A stretch of DNA of 35,513 bases, from assembly GCA_022599575.1 (NCBI GenBank), contig JAHZMA010000038.1, positions 1-35,513 of the forward strand. Direction: 5' to 3'. Source of the DNA: Alphaproteobacteria bacterium. GTDB lineage: Bacteria; Pseudomonadota; Alphaproteobacteria; JABAAW01; JAHZMA01. A program made the position numbers and the translations under genes. The notes under the pieces are model-generated. The model made no database searches. It saw nothing but the letters and a program-made list of their open reading frames with translations, and was not told the origin of the DNA. This document shows positions 23,736-32,591 of this stretch, piece after piece (the first letter of the stretch is position 1; each line of letters begins with the position of its first letter).

Positions 23736-25280
23736 TTAATTCAATAAAAAGGGCGAAAATACCAATAAGCTACTCAAAAAACCAATCATCATGCCAATCG
23801 GAATATAATATCGCTTTGATGAGGTGGGCTTTATCGGTGCAGGCGGTGCTGATGCTTGCTGATTGAGTGCTTGCAAAATTTGCGGTAATTGTGCCAGCAT
23901 TGGCAATAATTCTTTGCCTAAATTATGCAAATGGTGAAGCGGATTGCGGTTTAATAACAGCCATTCTTCTATTAAAGGCTGTGCCAATAGCCAGATATTT
24001 TTACCGGGCGTTAAAATGCGGCCAATGCCTTCAGCCTGTATCATGGTTTTATGCAATAGCAATAAATTAAGTTGCGGTTGCATCTCAAATTGTCGGGCTA
24101 GCGCAATCATTTCTATTAAAATCTCAGCGAATGAAACAGTTTTCACCTCGCTGGTAAACATTGGCTCGCCGATAATGCGTAAGGCGGCGGCGAATTCATC
24201 ACGGCTTTGATGGGCAGGCACATAACCCATCTTAAAATGGGCATCTGCTACCAAATGATAATCGCCATGAATGAAGCCGATAAGAATATCGGCAAGAAAA
24301 AGGCGCGTTTGCTTATCAAGCCTGCCAATAATGCCAAAATCAATGGCGGCTAAACTTCCATCTTGTTGCACAAATAAGTTACCCGGATGAATATCGGCAT
24401 GGAAAAAACCATCGCGAAACACTTGCAGAAAAAACAACTCTACCGCCTTCTGCACAATCACTTCAGGGCTATGCCCCGCTTTGATTAATTGTTGGCTCTC
24501 ATCAATTTTAATGCCATCAACCCATTCCATCACCAATACATGTTGGTTGCTATATTGCGGATAGGCTTGCGGGATAATAATATGATTATCACCCTCTAAA
24601 TTATGGCGCAATTCCTTACAAGAAATCAGCTCAAGGCGTAAATCTAATTCTTTCTCAATCCAGCTTTGATAGGTTTCAATAATCTCGCGAAATTTGAATA
24701 AGCGGCTTTTTTTGGCAAATAATTCTAAATAGCGGCATAGAGTATGTAAAAAATCAATATCGCGATGAAAGATTTTATCAATATTCGGGCGTAGAATTTT
24801 TACAGCCACCCTATCGCCATTATGCAATATGCCATAATGAATCTGGGCAATCGATGCGGCGGCAATCGGAGTTTCATCGAATCGACTGAAAATATCATCA
24901 ATTTTTGCGCCATTATTCTTTTTGGCATTATGTTTTTCAAAAATTTGCTTGGCGCGTTTTTCATCAAAGGCGGGTAAATTATCTTGTAATTGCCGCAACG
25001 CATCGGCTAATTGATTGCCGATAATATCGGGGCGCACTGATAATATTTGCCCGAATTTAATAAAACTACCCCCCAGCGCAATCAACAGACTCACCAATCT
25101 TTCGCCATCATTCAAGCCGCGTATCTTGCGTTTGGTGAAAAGTTTTAGCGGATAATAAACGATGCGAGGCACAAGCCCGCGCTGATACAATATGCGCCAC
25201 ACACCATAGCGCGTGGTGAGGATAAATATTTTAACCGCTAGGGTGAAACGGCTGATGATTTTGCCGATAAAGTTTAGCAT
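23736..25280 (-). CDS. ubiB: Ubiquinone biosynthesis kinase-like protein UbiB
   Basis: UbiB is a membrane-anchored atypical kinase/ATPase needed for coenzyme Q synthesis. The 514-residue protein has the ABC1-family marks: the KxGQ-type motif in FIKFGQILSVRPDI, an alanine-rich nucleotide loop PIAAASIAQIHYG, VAVKIL with the ATP lysine, the catalytic loop HADIHPGNLF and the metal motif AIDFGIIG. The last 25 residues form a C-terminal hydrophobic anchor (PIGMMIGFLSSLLVF). It overlaps the end of ubiE by 7 bases. Confidence 0.95.
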   Translation of the reverse strand: MLNFIGKIISRFTLAVKIFILTTRYGVWRILYQRGLVPRIVYYPLKLFTKRKIRGLNDGERLVSLLIALGGSFIKFGQILSVRPDIIGNQLADALRQLQDNLPAFDEKRAKQIFEKHNAKKNNGAKIDDIFSRFDETPIAAASIAQIHYGILHNGDRVAVKILRPNIDKIFHRDIDFLHTLCRYLELFAKKSRLFKFREIIETYQSWIEKELDLRLELISCKELRHNLEGDNHIIIPQAYPQYSNQHVLVMEWVDGIKIDESQQLIKAGHSPEVIVQKAVELFFLQVFRDGFFHADIHPGNLFVQQDGSLAAIDFGIIGRLDKQTRLFLADILIGFIHGDYHLVADAHFKMGYVPAHQSRDEFAAALRIIGEPMFTSEVKTVSFAEILIEMIALARQFEMQPQLNLLLLHKTMIQAEGIGRILTPGKNIWLLAQPLIEEWLLLNRNPLHHLHNLGKELLPMLAQLPQILQALNQQASAPPAPIKPTSSKRYYIPIGMMIGFLSSLLVFSPFLLN

Positions 25281-26056
25281 GAGTCATTATTGTTACGGAC
25301 CCAGACGCGATAGCCGCTATGAATCGCCACAATGCCTAAATTTAGTTTTTGCCATTTACATTGGGCAAAGCCTGATTGTTGCATCATTTTTGCCACCGCA
25401 TCGGCTTTGGGGAATTGCCGAATACTCTCAGCCAGATAGCTGTAAGAATCGGCATCTTTGGCAATCAGCCCACCCAATTTTGGTAAAATATTAAAGCTCC
25501 ACCAATCATAAAATTGCTTGATGCCATCATCATCAACGGGGGTGAATTCTAATATCAGCAATCTGCCACCTAATTTTAGCACGCGGTGCGCTTCATTTAA
25601 GGCTTGTTGCTTAAAAGTCATATTGCGTAATCCAAAAGCGATGGTCACGTAATCAAATTGTTGCGCCATGAATGGCAGATTTTCAGCATCGCCATTAATA
25701 AAACTTAAATTTTGCATCATGCTGGGGTGCTGATTGATAATCCGTGCTTGCCCTTGTTGTAGCATATCATGCGTTAAATCGCACAACGTAACATGCTTAC
25801 CGCCTTTTTGCAGATAGGCGCGAGCAATATCGGCAGTGCCGCCCGCAATATCCAGCAAATCACGCCCTGTTTGTAATTCTTCAATCAGACGCTTTTTCCA
25901 CAAACGATGCAAGCCTAGCGACATCAAATCATTCATCACATCATAATTATGTGCCACCGATTCAAAAACTTCGCGCACTTTTTGCGGTTTCTCATCTGCC
26001 GAAATCTGGGTAAAGCCGAAATCAACCTTATTATTCTGATAATTTTGTCGTTCCAT
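25274..26056 (-). CDS. ubiE: Ubiquinone/menaquinone C-methyltransferase UbiE
   Basis: UbiE carries out the SAM-dependent C-methylation of the benzoquinol ring in coenzyme Q synthesis. The 260-residue protein shows the family order: VREVFESVAHNYDVMNDLMS near residue 30, LHRLWKKRLIEEL, SAM motif I LLDIAGGTADIARAY, the acidic residue in LCDLTHDML, FINGDAENLPF, ITIAFGLRN-like VTIAFGLRNMT and RVLKLGGRLLILEF. It is the first gene of the ubiE-ubiB-tsaC run, divergent from yfgM. Confidence 0.95.
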   Translation of the reverse strand: MERQNYQNNKVDFGFTQISADEKPQKVREVFESVAHNYDVMNDLMSLGLHRLWKKRLIEELQTGRDLLDIAGGTADIARAYLQKGGKHVTLCDLTHDMLQQGQARIINQHPSMMQNLSFINGDAENLPFMAQQFDYVTIAFGLRNMTFKQQALNEAHRVLKLGGRLLILEFTPVDDDGIKQFYDWWSFNILPKLGGLIAKDADSYSYLAESIRQFPKADAVAKMMQQSGFAQCKWQKLNLGIVAIHSGYRVWVRNNNDSC

Positions 26057-26079
26057 GCCCTCTATTATATATCAAATCA

Positions 26080-26109
26080 TTGCAAGAAACTATCGAATTA
26101 AGTTATGAT
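26080..26109 (+). promoter_or_regulatory. Sigma-70-like promoter of the yfgM-bamB-der operon
   Basis: TTGCAA (26080-26085) and TATGAT (26104-26109) are separated by 18 bases and lie about 38 bases before the yfgM ATG. The gap between the divergent ubiE and yfgM starts is only 90 bases, so the leftward promoter must share it. Confidence 0.55.
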
Positions 26110-26146
26110 GCAACCAACAAATAATATTTTAGTAAAGGAATGAATC

Positions 26147-26785
26147 ATGGTAGATGAAATGTTTCGTGATGTAGAAGAAGCGATGCGTGAAGATAAGCTT
26201 AAACGATTTTGGCGCAAATGGCGGTTTGTGATTATTGGCAGTTTGGTCGCGATTGTGGTTTTTGTGGTTGGTAACGAATTTTATAAGGGACAACGCGATA
26301 AGCAATTACAGGCGCGCAGTGCCCAGTGGCAAGAGGTGTTAGCGACTCCTGAAGCCGAGCGGACGCAGAGGATGGATGAATTTATCGCGCAAGATAATGA
26401 TGATTACGCGATTTTTGCATTGCTATATCAGGCACGCGCGAAAAGCGATAGTAATAAAGATGATGCACTGGCACTTTATAATAAAATCATTAGCGATGCC
26501 AAGCCTATCTATAGCGGGTTGGCACGAGTTGAAGCGGCAGTGATTCATCTGAGCGATAAAAATTATGGCGAAGCAGGTCAAATATTAGAAGTTTTATTGC
26601 AGCCTGATATGCCATTTCGTGATATAGCACTTTACTATGCCGCGATTGCCGCGCTTTATCAGCAAAATTACCCGACAGCGCAAGCCTTGACACAAACGAT
26701 TATCGATAATCCTGAATTTTCTGTTGAGTTGCGAGATTTAGCACAGGAAATTAACGACCGTGCCATATTGCAAAATGGGCAATAG
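26147..26785 (+). CDS. yfgM: YfgM-like membrane-anchored tetratricopeptide protein
   Basis: A 212-residue protein with a cytoplasmic charged N terminus (about 1-23), one transmembrane helix (about 26-46) and an outer domain of paired helices resembling TPR repeats (for example YAIFALLYQARAKSD, YSGLARVEAAVIHL, ALYYAAIAALYQQNYPTAQAL). E. coli YfgM has this layout, works with the periplasmic chaperone PpiD at the Sec translocon, and sits directly before bamB-der, as here. An AAAGGA site lies 11 bases before the ATG. The assignment rests on topology and gene order more than on specific motifs. Confidence 0.8.
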   Translation: MVDEMFRDVEEAMREDKLKRFWRKWRFVIIGSLVAIVVFVVGNEFYKGQRDKQLQARSAQWQEVLATPEAERTQRMDEFIAQDNDDYAIFALLYQARAKSDSNKDDALALYNKIISDAKPIYSGLARVEAAVIHLSDKNYGEAGQILEVLLQPDMPFRDIALYYAAIAALYQQNYPTAQALTQTIIDNPEFSVELRDLAQEINDRAILQNGQ

Positions 26786-26838
26786 ATTTTATGGTAACAT
26801 GCGTATCATCCCATTAAACTTATTATGGTAACAAAATC

Positions 26839-28140
26839 ATGGTAAAATATTTAAGGTTAGTGATTCCTTTATTGTTGCTTAGCGCTTGCGGTGGCAATGA
26901 TATATTACAAGGCGAACGGCTTGATGTGCTAGGCACCAAAACCGCTTTGCAAATCGATACGACATTGGCGGAAGAAAATATGCGATTAGACGAGGCAGGT
27001 GTGCAGATAAATTGGCCACAATATCGTGGCAATGCCCAACATCTTTCAGTGAATAATAGAATCGCATTTGTCAGTGATAAACCAATATGGCGCAGAGATT
27101 TAGGCAAGGGCGATAGGGACGGTACATTCATTATGGCACAGCCAGTGATTTTTTCCGATATGCTCTATTGGGTGGATAATAAATTCCGCCTGACGGCGCA
27201 CAGACTTGATAGTAAAGGCAAAAGATTATGGCGCGTTAAATTGCCAGTGCCCAAAACCGATAGGCATGCCTATGGGGCTGGTGTTGCGGTGAATGCCGAA
27301 TTTTTGATTGTTAGCACGGGTGCAGGTTTGGTTTATGGTTTTAGCCGTGATGATGGCAGACTTTTGTGGCAAAGCAATTTACGCCACCCTATTCACAGCA
27401 CGCCAACCATTCAGGGCAGTGATATTTATATCACCACGATTAATAACATCACTTTTGCGCTTGATATAAGTAGCGGTGCAACCAATTGGCAACATGAATC
27501 GGTATCATCACGGGTGGCGTTGATTCAGTCAATCAGCCCCGCTGTTACTGGTAATTGGGTAATTGCAGGCTATGCCAATGGCGATATTGTTGCCATTAGC
27601 CGTGTTGATGGTGAAACAGTGTGGAAACAAAATTTGGCAACAAGCTCAAGGGTAGATGCGTTGGGTCAGATTGCCAGTATCGTTAATGGCTTTGTGGTTG
27701 CAGGGCCTCGTATTTTTGCCAGCAGCTATTCGGGTAAATTGGTGGCGCTTGATGCACAAACGGGAACGATTGTTTGGGAAATACCGCTTTCGGCAAGCAC
27801 ACCGATGAGCATTTCAGGTGACTATATTTTTGTGTTAGATGATCAATCGGTGCTTTATGCGTTGCGCCAGAATGATGGCAAGGTGCGTTGGGCACAAGAA
27901 GTCCAAAATTGGGAAAAGGGCGAAGAAGGTTATGAGCGGATTATCTGGAATGGACCGTTACTATCAGTGCCCTATCTGGTGTTGGCGAATCACGAAAAAA
28001 GATTATTGCTCTATAACGTTGAAACGGGCGAAGAGATAAAACAATATAAATTCGGGGATGGTTTTCGTAGCCACCCTATTAGCTCTAACGGGGTATTATA
28101 TATCATTGATTCTAATGGTAAATTATATGCGCTGAATTGA
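26839..28140 (+). CDS. bamB: Outer membrane protein assembly lipoprotein BamB
   Basis: BamB is the beta-propeller lipoprotein of the BAM complex that inserts outer-membrane proteins. The 433-residue protein has a lipoprotein signal ending in LLLLSAC (C17 lipidated) followed by GGN. It then has a series of PQQ-like propeller blades, recognised by repeated A/G-x-D-x-x-T/S-G-x-x-x-W motifs: LDSKGKRLWRVKL, FSRDDGRLLWQSNL, LDISSGATNWQHE, ISRVDGETVWKQNL, LDAQTGTIVWEIPL and LRQNDGKVRWAQEV. Those motifs imply the usual seven- or eight-bladed toroid. Its stop codon overlaps the der ATG by one base. Confidence 0.93.
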   Translation: MVKYLRLVIPLLLLSACGGNDILQGERLDVLGTKTALQIDTTLAEENMRLDEAGVQINWPQYRGNAQHLSVNNRIAFVSDKPIWRRDLGKGDRDGTFIMAQPVIFSDMLYWVDNKFRLTAHRLDSKGKRLWRVKLPVPKTDRHAYGAGVAVNAEFLIVSTGAGLVYGFSRDDGRLLWQSNLRHPIHSTPTIQGSDIYITTINNITFALDISSGATNWQHESVSSRVALIQSISPAVTGNWVIAGYANGDIVAISRVDGETVWKQNLATSSRVDALGQIASIVNGFVVAGPRIFASSYSGKLVALDAQTGTIVWEIPLSASTPMSISGDYIFVLDDQSVLYALRQNDGKVRWAQEVQNWEKGEEGYERIIWNGPLLSVPYLVLANHEKRLLLYNVETGEEIKQYKFGDGFRSHPISSNGVLYIIDSNGKLYALN

Positions 28141-29543
28141 TGAAAGATATTTTCAAGATTGCGTTGGTTGGGCGTCCGAATGTTGGCAAATCAACATTGT
28201 TCAATCGGTTAGCGGGTAAGAAAATTGCCCTTGTTGACGATAGGCCCGGCATGACGCGTGATAGGCGCGAACAAAAAATAATGCTTGCTGAATTTCCTTA
28301 TATTATGATGGATATGGCAGGTTTTGAAGAGGTTGATGATAAAATATCAGCAAGCGCACAATTACAGCAAAAAATGAACGAACAAATTAAGCGAGGCTTT
28401 GCCGAAGCTGATTTGATTTTATTGATGCTAGATGGCAGGGCAGGTTTGTTGCCTGATGATGCAATTATCGCGAAAAAAGTAATACAGTCGGGTTCTGATG
28501 CGGTCGCATTGGTTAATAAAATTGAAAAACCTGATAGCGCGCCCTTATTGGCGGATTTCGCGCGGTTGGGTTTTGAAAATTATTTTGCGATTTCAGCATC
28601 ACATGGTTTGGGAATCGATGCGTTAAAAGCACTATTAATTGAAAAATTTGAAGATTATTATGGCGAAAATTTCAAGGCAAGTGACGAGGATAAGAAAATA
28701 AATCTGGTGCTGATGGGGCGTCCGAATGTTGGTAAATCAACGCTGATTAACCGTTTGCTTGATGATGACCGCGTGCTGGTGCATGATGCGGCAGGCACAA
28801 CCCGCGATGCGTTATGTTTTGATTGGGCTTGGCAAGGAAATGTTTTCTCGCTTTACGATACAGCAGGCTTGCGGCGCAAGCGCGGTATTAGCGAGATAGT
28901 GGAACTGTTAAGCAGTCAAGATTCTCTCAAAGCGATTCGATTCTCGCATATTGTGGCGATTGTGGTAGATGCCACCGAAGCGCTAGAACGGCAAGAATTA
29001 CGCCTTATTCGCCATGCCGCTGATGAGGGGCGGGCAGTGATAATTTTGCTGAATAAATGGGATAAGGTGCGCAATAAATCAGCCGCGTTGCAAAAGGTGG
29101 AACAGATTGTTGCCGATACTTTGCCGATGATTCGCTATGTGCCGATTATCACCCTATCGGCGCTGAAAGATGATGAATTTGATATTATCCCGCAAGCGGC
29201 ATTACAGCTTTATGATTTATGGTGTAAAAAAATCACCACCGCTAAATTGAATCAGTGGCTGGCGGAAAAAGTGGTTACCCATAGCCCGCCTTTGGTGAGT
29301 GGCAGGCGGTTGAAAATTCGCTATATCACGCAAATAAAGGCGCGGCCGCCACAATTTCATTTATTCGCATCGGCTGATATTCCTGAACATTATTTACGCT
29401 ATTTGGCAGGTGCGTTGCGCGATGATTTTGCGTGGCATGGCGTGCCGTTACGTTTGATTCCAAGACGTGGCAATAATCCCTATGCCGATAAAAAACCGAA
29501 ACGTAAATTGACCAGTCGCAAAATGATGAATCGCAAAAAATAA
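28140..29543 (+). CDS. der: Ribosome biogenesis GTPase Der (EngA)
   Basis: An essential double-GTPase that acts in late assembly of the 50S subunit. The 467 residues contain two G domains in tandem, each starting with GRPNVGKST (residues 11-19 and 193-201). Each has a G3 motif (DMAGFEE; DTAGLRRK), and the second has NKWD. In the first domain the G4 position reads NKIEKPD, a small departure from NKxD. A C-terminal KH-like domain follows, with LVSGRRLKIRYITQIKARPPQF, and a basic tail. The TTG three bases upstream is unlikely; the ATG shares a base with the bamB stop. Confidence 0.95.
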   Translation: MKDIFKIALVGRPNVGKSTLFNRLAGKKIALVDDRPGMTRDRREQKIMLAEFPYIMMDMAGFEEVDDKISASAQLQQKMNEQIKRGFAEADLILLMLDGRAGLLPDDAIIAKKVIQSGSDAVALVNKIEKPDSAPLLADFARLGFENYFAISASHGLGIDALKALLIEKFEDYYGENFKASDEDKKINLVLMGRPNVGKSTLINRLLDDDRVLVHDAAGTTRDALCFDWAWQGNVFSLYDTAGLRRKRGISEIVELLSSQDSLKAIRFSHIVAIVVDATEALERQELRLIRHAADEGRAVIILLNKWDKVRNKSAALQKVEQIVADTLPMIRYVPIITLSALKDDEFDIIPQAALQLYDLWCKKITTAKLNQWLAEKVVTHSPPLVSGRRLKIRYITQIKARPPQFHLFASADIPEHYLRYLAGALRDDFAWHGVPLRLIPRRGNNPYADKKPKRKLTSRKMMNRKK

Positions 29544-29637
29544 AAACAGGATAAAATAATTCTAGCAAAATAAGTCTTGCATCAGCTTATCTTTATCGCT
29601 AGCGTGATTTTTTTTCATTCTCAAAAAGGAGACTATC

Positions 29638-30600
29638 ATGGGTTATAAGGTTGGATTTATCGGGCTTGGCAATGTGGGTGCTAAATTGGCGGGTTCTTTG
29701 TTGCGTAATGGTGTAGAATTAACAGTGCATGAATTGCAAAAAGAAATTGCCCAACCATTTTTGGATAAGGGCGTAGCATGGGCGGATTCGCCGCAAGAAA
29801 TAGCCGAAAAAAATGATTTCATTATCACCTGTTTGCCCTCGCCCGCAGCATGTTCTGCGGTAACGGAAGGCGATAATGGCATATTAGCAGGCATCAGCGC
29901 GGGTAAAGTCTGGCTAGAAATGAGCACCACCGATGCTGAGGAAGTAAAAAGAATTGGTGAAAAATTTACAGCAAAAGGCGCGTTTCCAGTAGATTGCCCC
30001 GTATCAGGTGGTTGCCATCGGGCGGCGACGGGCAATATTGCCATTTTTGCAGGTTGCAAGCGTGAAGCGTTTGAAAAAATCTTGCCAATACTCACCATGA
30101 TGGGCAGGCGGATTTTACATACGGGTGATGTTGGGTCGGCATCTTTGTTGAAAGTGGTTACCAATTATTTGGCAACAGCTAATTTGCTCAGCCTTGCCGA
30201 AGCGATGACAGTTTGCGCGGCACAAAAAATGAATCTGAACGTTGCTTACGAGGCGATTCGAATTTCATCGGGCAATTCGTTTGTGCATGAAACCGAAACG
30301 CAAGTTACCTTAAATGGTAGCCGCGATATTAATTTCACGTTAGATTTGGTGCTAAAAGATATATCACTCTTTCAGCAAGCGGCTGATAATGTGAATCTGC
30401 CACTGGAAATATCGCCTGTGATGATTGATATTATCAAAGATGGTATCAAGCGCTATGGGGAACGCGAATGGTCGCCTAATATTATCAAACGATTGGAAGA
30501 AAAAGCTGGGGTTCAAGTTTTGGCTTCGGGCTTTCCTGCCGAGATGGTAGATGACGAACCTGAAGAGCAGGGCTACGAGATAACACCCAAAGGGTTATAA
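29638..30600 (+). CDS. NAD(P)-dependent beta-hydroxyacid dehydrogenase (3-hydroxyisobutyrate dehydrogenase family)
   Basis: A 320-residue oxidoreductase of the HIBADH/tartronate-semialdehyde reductase family. It has the N-terminal Rossmann motif VGFIGLGNVGAKLAGSL, LPSPAACSAV, the substrate motif DCPVSGGCHRAATGNIAIFAG (normally DAPVSGG), and the catalytic lysine in LLKVVTNYLATAN (K172). The C-terminal 20 residues are an acidic extension beyond the usual end. The exact substrate cannot be told from the sequence. An AAAGGAGA ribosome site is strong. It is a single gene, 94 bases after der. Confidence 0.85.
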   Translation: MGYKVGFIGLGNVGAKLAGSLLRNGVELTVHELQKEIAQPFLDKGVAWADSPQEIAEKNDFIITCLPSPAACSAVTEGDNGILAGISAGKVWLEMSTTDAEEVKRIGEKFTAKGAFPVDCPVSGGCHRAATGNIAIFAGCKREAFEKILPILTMMGRRILHTGDVGSASLLKVVTNYLATANLLSLAEAMTVCAAQKMNLNVAYEAIRISSGNSFVHETETQVTLNGSRDINFTLDLVLKDISLFQQAADNVNLPLEISPVMIDIIKDGIKRYGEREWSPNIIKRLEEKAGVQVLASGFPAEMVDDEPEEQGYEITPKGL

Positions 30601-30610
30601 AGGGTTATAA
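30591..30610. repeat. 10-bp perfect tandem duplication carrying two stop codons
   Basis: AGGGTTATAA occurs twice in a row (30591-30600, 30601-30610). The first copy ends with the TAA of the dehydrogenase gene. The second holds the minus-strand stop (30605-30607) of the convergent proX. The duplication lets two convergent genes end 5 bases apart. Confidence 0.9.
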
Positions 30611-31132
30611 GCTGAAATCAAACACATTAATTGTGTGTCCACTACCCGTCAGAAAAGCCATTAAATCAACACTTTTTAAGGTGATAGATTTATCGTTACG
30701 CATCGGGTGCAGATTGACTGATTGCGCTTCGGTGAGTTTTTTATCGATGAAAAAGCGAATATTGGCATTGGGTGCGACACTGATAAGCACCAAAGGATTA
30801 ACACTGCCCGGACGAATTTTTAATTGCGCCCATAAATCATCGGCACTTGCAAAAGAAAGATTGCCGCTTGCATTGATGTGATGGCGCAGAGTTTTGAGGT
30901 CAATATCAGTTTGATGATAGGCGGTGATGAGGAAGAAATTCTTTTTCTTATCGCGCAAGAACAGGTTTTTAACATGCGCGCCCGAAATTTTATCCATTAC
31001 ACCTAACGCTTGTTCTACGGTAAAAAGCGGCGCATGACTAAATGTTTCAAACGCAATACCCAAATCATGCAAACGCTGATAGATGGCTTGTTCGATTTCT
31101 AAAATTTCGGGGTCATATATAATATCATTCAT
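30605..31132 (-). CDS. proX: Prolyl-tRNA editing protein (ProX / YbaK-type deacylase)
   Basis: A free-standing editing-domain protein that hydrolyses mischarged Ala-tRNA(Pro). The 175-residue sequence fits the ProX/PrdX group: HAPLFTVEQALGVMDKISGAHVKNLFLRDKKKNFFLITA at residues 37-75, ASADDLWAQLKIRPGSVNPL (the GS-x-PL motif of the active-site region) and a C-terminal LTGSGH segment. The substrate assignment is by family resemblance. The ATG overlaps the gloB stop by one base, so the two are coupled. Confidence 0.88.
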   Translation of the reverse strand: MNDIIYDPEILEIEQAIYQRLHDLGIAFETFSHAPLFTVEQALGVMDKISGAHVKNLFLRDKKKNFFLITAYHQTDIDLKTLRHHINASGNLSFASADDLWAQLKIRPGSVNPLVLISVAPNANIRFFIDKKLTEAQSVNLHPMRNDKSITLKSVDLMAFLTGSGHTINVFDFSL

Positions 31133-31905
31133 TAAAATTTGTTCCGTGCTAGCCTGATTTTGGTAAAAGCTTCCACTGCATTAGGGACATTAAGCAATTT
31201 TATCAATTCGGGATTATCAGCCATTAAAAATAAATTTGTTTGTTTTTCTTCGCCCAAATTTAACGGCATGGTTGGATTGCCATCATCGCGCAATTCCTGC
31301 ATTCTCGCCACGCGTGTTTCAAAAATATCGGGCAGGGTGAAGCCAATTTCTTTGCTAAAATCTCGCGTAAAATCAATATTTTGCATGGTATATTCATGCC
31401 CGCAATAGACGTTAGTGTCGTCAGGCAATTCGCGCAATTTCAGTAATGAGTGAAATGCTTGGGCTGGCGTGCCTTCCAATAACCTGCCGCAACCAAAGCC
31501 AAATAAGGTATCGCCAGCGAATAATATTTTAATTTGCGGGATATAATAACAGATATGCCCTTTGGTATGGCCGGGCGTTTCAATCGCATGTATTTTGAAA
31601 TTTTCTAGCGTGAAATTATCACCATCTTTTGCCAAACGGGTAATATCAGGAATTTTGCGTGATTCATGAAATGGCGCAATCACCTTGCAATGATGTTCGG
31701 CAAATAATGTGCCGATACCGCCAATATGGTCGGCATGATGATGGGTAACCAATATATGATTGACTTGCATCTTTTGGCTTTCTAAAAAATTGCAAATCAC
31801 ATCGGTATCGCCTGGGTCTATCACGATGGTTTTTTTCATCGCATTTTCTAAAATATAGATATAATTATCGGTAAAGGCTTCTAATGTTATCAGTCTAAAA
31901 TTCAT
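31132..31905 (-). CDS. gloB: Hydroxyacylglutathione hydrolase (glyoxalase II)
   Basis: GloB hydrolyses S-lactoylglutathione to lactate and glutathione, the second step of methylglyoxal detoxification. The 257-residue protein has the metallo-beta-lactamase metal motif THHHADH (54-60), the second-shell HIS in ETPGHTKGHICYY, LFAGDTLFGFGCGRLLEGT with the bridging aspartate, and YCGHEYT. The C-terminal substrate domain ends with the typical NPTMPLNLGEEKQTNLFL segment. No obvious glyoxalase I gene is near. Confidence 0.95.
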   Translation of the reverse strand: MNFRLITLEAFTDNYIYILENAMKKTIVIDPGDTDVICNFLESQKMQVNHILVTHHHADHIGGIGTLFAEHHCKVIAPFHESRKIPDITRLAKDGDNFTLENFKIHAIETPGHTKGHICYYIPQIKILFAGDTLFGFGCGRLLEGTPAQAFHSLLKLRELPDDTNVYCGHEYTMQNIDFTRDFSKEIGFTLPDIFETRVARMQELRDDGNPTMPLNLGEEKQTNLFLMADNPELIKLLNVPNAVEAFTKIRLARNKF

Positions 31906-31915
31906 TTTCCACCTC

Positions 31916-32581
31916 TTAATTTTTGCCTAATAATTCCGTAGCTTTGGCAAAAATATCGTAAAATTGCTGTTCGGTTAATCTCTTTGTCTGTGTATTATAG
32001 CGCGAACAATGATAAGAATCCAATAAAACCAACGAAGAATTTTTTATGATGTGGTGAATCAAACCATGTCCGAATTTATGTTGTGATAATTTAAGCCCAT
32101 AGCGACGCAATACCGCCTGATGCGCGATGCCACCAAGCGCAATGATGATTTTTAAGTTTTTCATGCCTTCAAGCGCATGGGCTAAAAATGGATTGCAATT
32201 AATAATCTCTTGCGTTTCGGGTTTATTTTGCGGTGGCACACAGCGCACCGCATTGATGATACGGCAATTTTGTAAAGCCAAATCATCATCGCCATTTTCG
32301 TTAAATGTGCCGCTCGCAAAGCCGAATTTTAACAAGGTTTGATACATTAATGTGCCTGCATAATCACCCGTAAAAGCGCGCCCTGTGCGGTTTGCGCCTT
32401 TTACCCCTGGCGCCAATCCAACAATGGCGAGTTCGGCATTTTTATCGCCAAAGGCAGGTATGGGTGCATTGAAATAATGCGGATATTTTTGCTGATTCTG
32501 GGTGCGATATTGCACAAGGCGCGGGCAGATATGGCAATCATGCGGCGGGTCAGTGTGCTTTTCGTTATTTTCGGGCATCAT
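31916..32581 (-). CDS. Uracil-DNA glycosylase, family 5 (UDGb type)
   Basis: A base-excision repair enzyme that removes uracil and some other deaminated bases from DNA. The 221-residue protein has four cysteines placed as for an Fe-S cluster: C16 and C19 (CHICPRL), one in NAVRCVPP and one in EIINCNPF. Family-5 motifs are IVGLAPGVKGANRTGRAFTGD (motif 1, with GLAPG rather than the family-4 GEAPG), VPPQNKP, IIALGGIAHQAV, and a motif 3 reading DSYHCSRYNTQTKRLT, where SYHxSRxNTxTGRLT is usual. It starts 10 bases after the thrC stop. Confidence 0.9.
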   Translation of the reverse strand: MMPENNEKHTDPPHDCHICPRLVQYRTQNQQKYPHYFNAPIPAFGDKNAELAIVGLAPGVKGANRTGRAFTGDYAGTLMYQTLLKFGFASGTFNENGDDDLALQNCRIINAVRCVPPQNKPETQEIINCNPFLAHALEGMKNLKIIIALGGIAHQAVLRRYGLKLSQHKFGHGLIHHIIKNSSLVLLDSYHCSRYNTQTKRLTEQQFYDIFAKATELLGKN

Positions 32582-32591
32582 TGATATATCA

